DNA of 26,003 nucleotides. It comes from a virus. Position numbers and translations under genes: made by a program. The DNA lies in the IMG/VR virus record IMGVR_UViG_3300020205_000095, positions 1 through 26,003 of that record; one strand, 5' to 3'. The notes beneath the pieces are model-generated. The model had not been told where the DNA came from. It did no database searches and was given only the letters and a program-made list of their open reading frames with translations. Numbering within the stretch: position 1 is the first letter of the stretch; every line of letters begins with the position of its first letter. Below, piece by piece: positions 24,701 through 26,003 of the stretch.

Positions 24701-25397
24701 CTTGATCTGAAGAAATACCATAAGCTGATGCTGGAATTACTTTGTCTGTAGTAATTATAGCTATGTCAGATGGAAATACTGATGGAGTTACACCAAGAGA
24801 TATAGTATTAAATTCTTCTGACCACTGTCCTAAAGTAATTCCATTTAAATAAAATTCATAGTCTGTTGAGCTAGCTCCACCAGTTAAATATGTTATTTTA
24901 ATTACTGCACGTAGGTTTGTATATTCATTTGGAGTTTCAAATGTTTTTGAAATAAATGCCCAATTTTGAAATAGGGTTGTTTCAAATGTTTCTAGTTTTT
25001 GAACAATTTGGGAAGTGGTTGTATCTGTATATTCATATCCAATAGATATAGATTTAATATATGCGCTATTTGAATAAAAATATGAACCAACACAAAATGT
25101 AGCAAGCTCTGAATTTAGATCAGAAAAATTAACAAGATCGGAACTGATAGAAGTTACACTTCCAGTAGCACCAACTGGAACAGTTCCCCTTAGCCTTGTT
25201 GTTATGCTATCTGGAAATGGTTCATTATCTATAGTTGATACTAGTGATGTTCCACCTGTAGTAGTCCATTGAGTTTGTATATTCCGCTGAGTTTCTGAAA
25301 TAAGGCTAATATAGTCAGACGCATCATCTAATGCCCAAAGCACCAATGGGTGCTCTGAATATATCTTTTCTGCATATAGATTTGATGGGTTAGACAT
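21747..25397 (-). CDS. Large LamG/jellyroll-containing minor structural protein (1216 aa)
   Basis: Structural protein of a type common in actinobacterial phages. The N-terminus has the HPLVLWALDD motif typical of these proteins. Residues ~270-412 form a LamG/concanavalin-like jellyroll (EYTVEFWARIN, FVGEWVRPMLIQIRIIN, SATMILNGEEVISLTID, IDCVAIYSYQVP). A second beta-rich unit lies at ~500-680 (VRSVYAVFNTTD, NSLKLYVGGDEGEENTFTGK) and a third at ~1020-1130 (KIKFYMVADSEKGNRARIY, VKEWGVLGIAFSNALNLDLY). The C-terminus (WQGVLVIGTSSLYGVNPDAV, YKTYLGTNKIIIDDSE) is also a conserved block. Such domains bind glycans, so host-surface attachment is likely. It is remote from the tail-tip genes, next to ribonucleotide reductase and upstream of the portal, so virion location (tail fibre or capsid fibre) is open. 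An extended -10 lies nine bases before the ATG. Confidence 0.85.
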   Translation of the reverse strand: MSNPSNLYAEKIYSEHPLVLWALDDASDYISLISETQRNIQTQWTTTGGTSLVSTIDNEPFPDSITTRLRGTVPVGATGSVTSISSDLVNFSDLNSELATFCVGSYFYSNSAYIKSISIGYEYTDTTTSQIVQKLETFETTLFQNWAFISKTFETPNEYTNLRAVIKITYLTGGASSTDYEFYLNGITLGQWSEEFNTISLGVTPSVFPSDIAIITTDKVIPASAYGISSDQGYYLVNNNALLAKNTSIPLVYGASGVTKLIPNTSGKPSLIVPGKGFLNEVGRYKEYTVEFWARINSDTVEPKRIFGPIVGSNGLYVESGFLTLVLGDSFASHFVGEWVRPMLIQIRIINNSATMILNGEEVISLTIDTANMELPSEIVNGDSQDWLGFYAYENVSPIEIDCVAIYSYQVPITVAKRRWVYGQGVLSPEGINSAYGGTSAFIDYPFADYTANYNYPGFAQWQQGAFDNLVTTSTVLTTPEYSLPEISTGSKTLNELYLDNQEIQEVASGLTVPNKFITFRPNNTWNSKQCYFNFPQFNLLKDQVRSVYAVFNTTDIGPESGTIQPQTLLKIYNSINGDFFIIRQEEDLIKYVLSSNGVEELLYTTANLQSGQLFSVGINLETITNKFGENLSSFFGTQNSLKLYVGGDEGEENTFTGKIYSVGLSTASNAAEIENYFDESGFVLFDDLSESGTTAETSTELINHTASYTLLPTEAYDKFFLDIGVSGYWQDYLPLSYFAQFVTNDVGNEFYDLDFLQFNIGYPSPDKLLESESIVENWTYSDLKNEYKNPVQKTYEQLGNILYTGWADYEDMLQKSAKYYEYDTTSASIRSYLTFQYVADGANALQDSFTITETPKSNKIIDMDEHAQWANTKFEIIDNTLIYPTKTVDFNDLAVVFHLEFNLRNTLTKPIKLSRLEFASQALSENSFNPIGTRFGLNLFPYKRSGIYYDYKSKNPFSIYKGSTPYLYLDRKSGIQVRGEFDKQISRGIAVPINQELASNYRVSAAQLWMRYDEENFPLVPTELFEINYKNDKIKFYMVADSEKGNRARIYAKSQNTGLDFNGLSYFWNGSLVREPVITVKEWGVLGIAFSNALNLDLYLGGINLTGPMLFNNVGYYQANNLQQIQSTLVRPWLKVKTDGITNFNWQYWINNFTWQGVLVIGTSSLYGVNPDAVYKTYLGTNKIIIDDSEGMIFDADKIKIYTDTSWQTSVKVPV

Positions 25398-25406
25398 GAT
25401 AACCCT

Positions 25407-25415
25407 ATTATAGCA
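25407..25415 (-). promoter_or_regulatory. Extended -10 for the LamG structural gene, near-leaderless
   Basis: Minus strand reads TGCTATAAT, perfect consensus, with the ATG at 25397 nine bases beyond. A start at the seventh base gives a three-base leader. It falls in the 27-base gap after the ribonucleotide reductase stop, so late structural expression can begin here independently of the nucleotide-metabolism gene. Confidence 0.65.
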
Positions 25416-25424
25416 GGATGGAGA

Positions 25425-26003
25425 TTAATATAATTTAATTTCACAGGCATCTGTAGAGCAATATGCTTCTCCAGCAGCCTCAAGATTTTCTACTCCATCA
25501 TAAATAGCAGACCAGTCAATCTTACCAATTTTACCTACATGAGAATTATACTCTTCACGAGTAATCTCGGTATAAGGTTGTTGTGGATAAGTTTTATTGC
25601 CCATTGGAAGGAATGAAACTGCCTTTAGTTGTCCCTCATACATATTAAGAGCTGGAGCAATAAATTTAGTCTCTTCTTCTTTGTCAAATGAAAGAGTTAC
25701 AGAGACACCATTATCTGACCAATACTTTTGAGCAGTTGCTGCTAGACCAATCTTTTCAAATAGGCTAACTTCTTTTTCAGAACGTTTATGTCCTGATGCT
25801 ATTGGAAAATATACTACTGAAGTATTTGCTGATACTAAGTCATCTTCAATTTTATATCCCGCTGCTTTAAATAAATAAAGCATAGGATCAGTATTACCAA
25901 AACGAATAGCACGGAGATAAAACTCTCCTCCAGGACCCCAGTGAACTCCAGGAGTCGCACCAGAAAGAAGTGAGACAGAGCCTGATGGCTTTACTGTTGT
26001 TAC
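25425..26003 (-). CDS. nrdJ: Adenosylcobalamin-dependent ribonucleotide reductase, C-terminal part
   Basis: Makes deoxyribonucleotides from ribonucleotides with a B12-derived radical. The frame is open from the window edge; its true start is outside, and the first internal ATG (25883) is simply a methionine of the protein. The 192 visible residues begin TTVKPSGSVSLLSGATPGVH, the conserved substrate/phosphate-binding stretch of monomeric class II reductases, followed by YLRAIRFGNTDPML and, later, AQKYWSDNGVSVTLSFDKEE, which corresponds to the family's QKYWADN-VSVT-F block. The C-terminus YCSTDACEIKLY carries two cysteines five residues apart, the spacing of the redox-relay cysteines (C731/C736) of Lactobacillus leichmannii RTPR, so the enzyme end looks functional. 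It supplies nucleotides for phage replication. The gene symbol is the general one for class II enzymes. Confidence 0.9.
   Translation of the reverse strand, partial: VTTVKPSGSVSLLSGATPGVHWGPGGEFYLRAIRFGNTDPMLYLFKAAGYKIEDDLVSANTSVVYFPIASGHKRSEKEVSLFEKIGLAATAQKYWSDNGVSVTLSFDKEEETKFIAPALNMYEGQLKAVSFLPMGNKTYPQQPYTEITREEYNSHVGKIGKIDWSAIYDGVENLEAAGEAYCSTDACEIKLY

Noticed and set aside
1-26003. tRNA genes, CRISPR arrays, insertion sequences, attachment sites, defence systems
   Set aside because: Gaps between accepted genes are under 90 bases and hold only promoters, terminators and ribosome binding sites; no cloverleaf, spaced repeat or transposase was seen.

Overview
The window is a stretch of the late (virion) region of a tailed double-stranded DNA phage. 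Every gene I accept reads on the minus strand, so transcription runs from high to low coordinates. The DNA is A+T rich and densely packed; no gap between genes exceeds about 90 bases. A tape-measure gene, one tail-tube gene and no sheath gene indicate siphovirus morphology. The host cannot be read from the sequence. An actinobacterial host is plausible (inference) because several genes have a -10 element placed to give leaderless mRNAs, which are common in that phylum, and because the LamG-type minor proteins and the 336-aa adaptor resemble actinophage proteins. No terminase, lysis, integrase, tRNA or CRISPR feature was seen.

Layout in transcription order. (1) 26003-25425: C-terminal part of an adenosylcobalamin-dependent (class II) ribonucleotide reductase, cut by the window edge. 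(2) 25397-21747: a 1216-aa structural protein with LamG/concanavalin-like jellyroll segments. (3) 21728-21357: a small unknown gene. (4) 21364-18407: portal, then a prohead protease whose C-terminal third is a scaffold-like coiled coil with its own strong internal start. (5) 18378-17227: major capsid protein, closed by a terminator. (6) 17137-14062: a tight five-gene head-tail connector cluster (HeH-like protein, adaptor, stopper, gp10-like, tail terminator). (7) 13987-13349: major tail protein, again closed by a terminator. (8) 13276-12222: two paralogous tail assembly chaperones, one long and one short. (9) 12193-5570: a 2207-aa tape measure. (10) 5570-1: distal-tail-like protein, a 1436-aa tail hub/tip protein with a jellyroll-like insertion, and the start of another minor tail protein that runs off the window.

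The genes form a standard capsid-to-tail assembly line, but the expression layout is distinctive. Seven start-proximal sites carry an extended -10 (TGN followed by TATAAT or a near match). In four of them the start codon lies only 7-9 bases beyond the -10, predicting leaderless or nearly leaderless mRNAs. The others have short leaders, mostly with a strong Shine-Dalgarno. The two stoichiometrically dominant products (capsid and tail tube) are each followed by a hairpin terminator and then, within about 12-20 bases, a new promoter. The long and short tail chaperones, which many siphophages make from one gene pair by ribosomal frameshifting, are here separate paralogous genes with very unequal translation signals. 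These two features and the nested scaffold start are the main findings.
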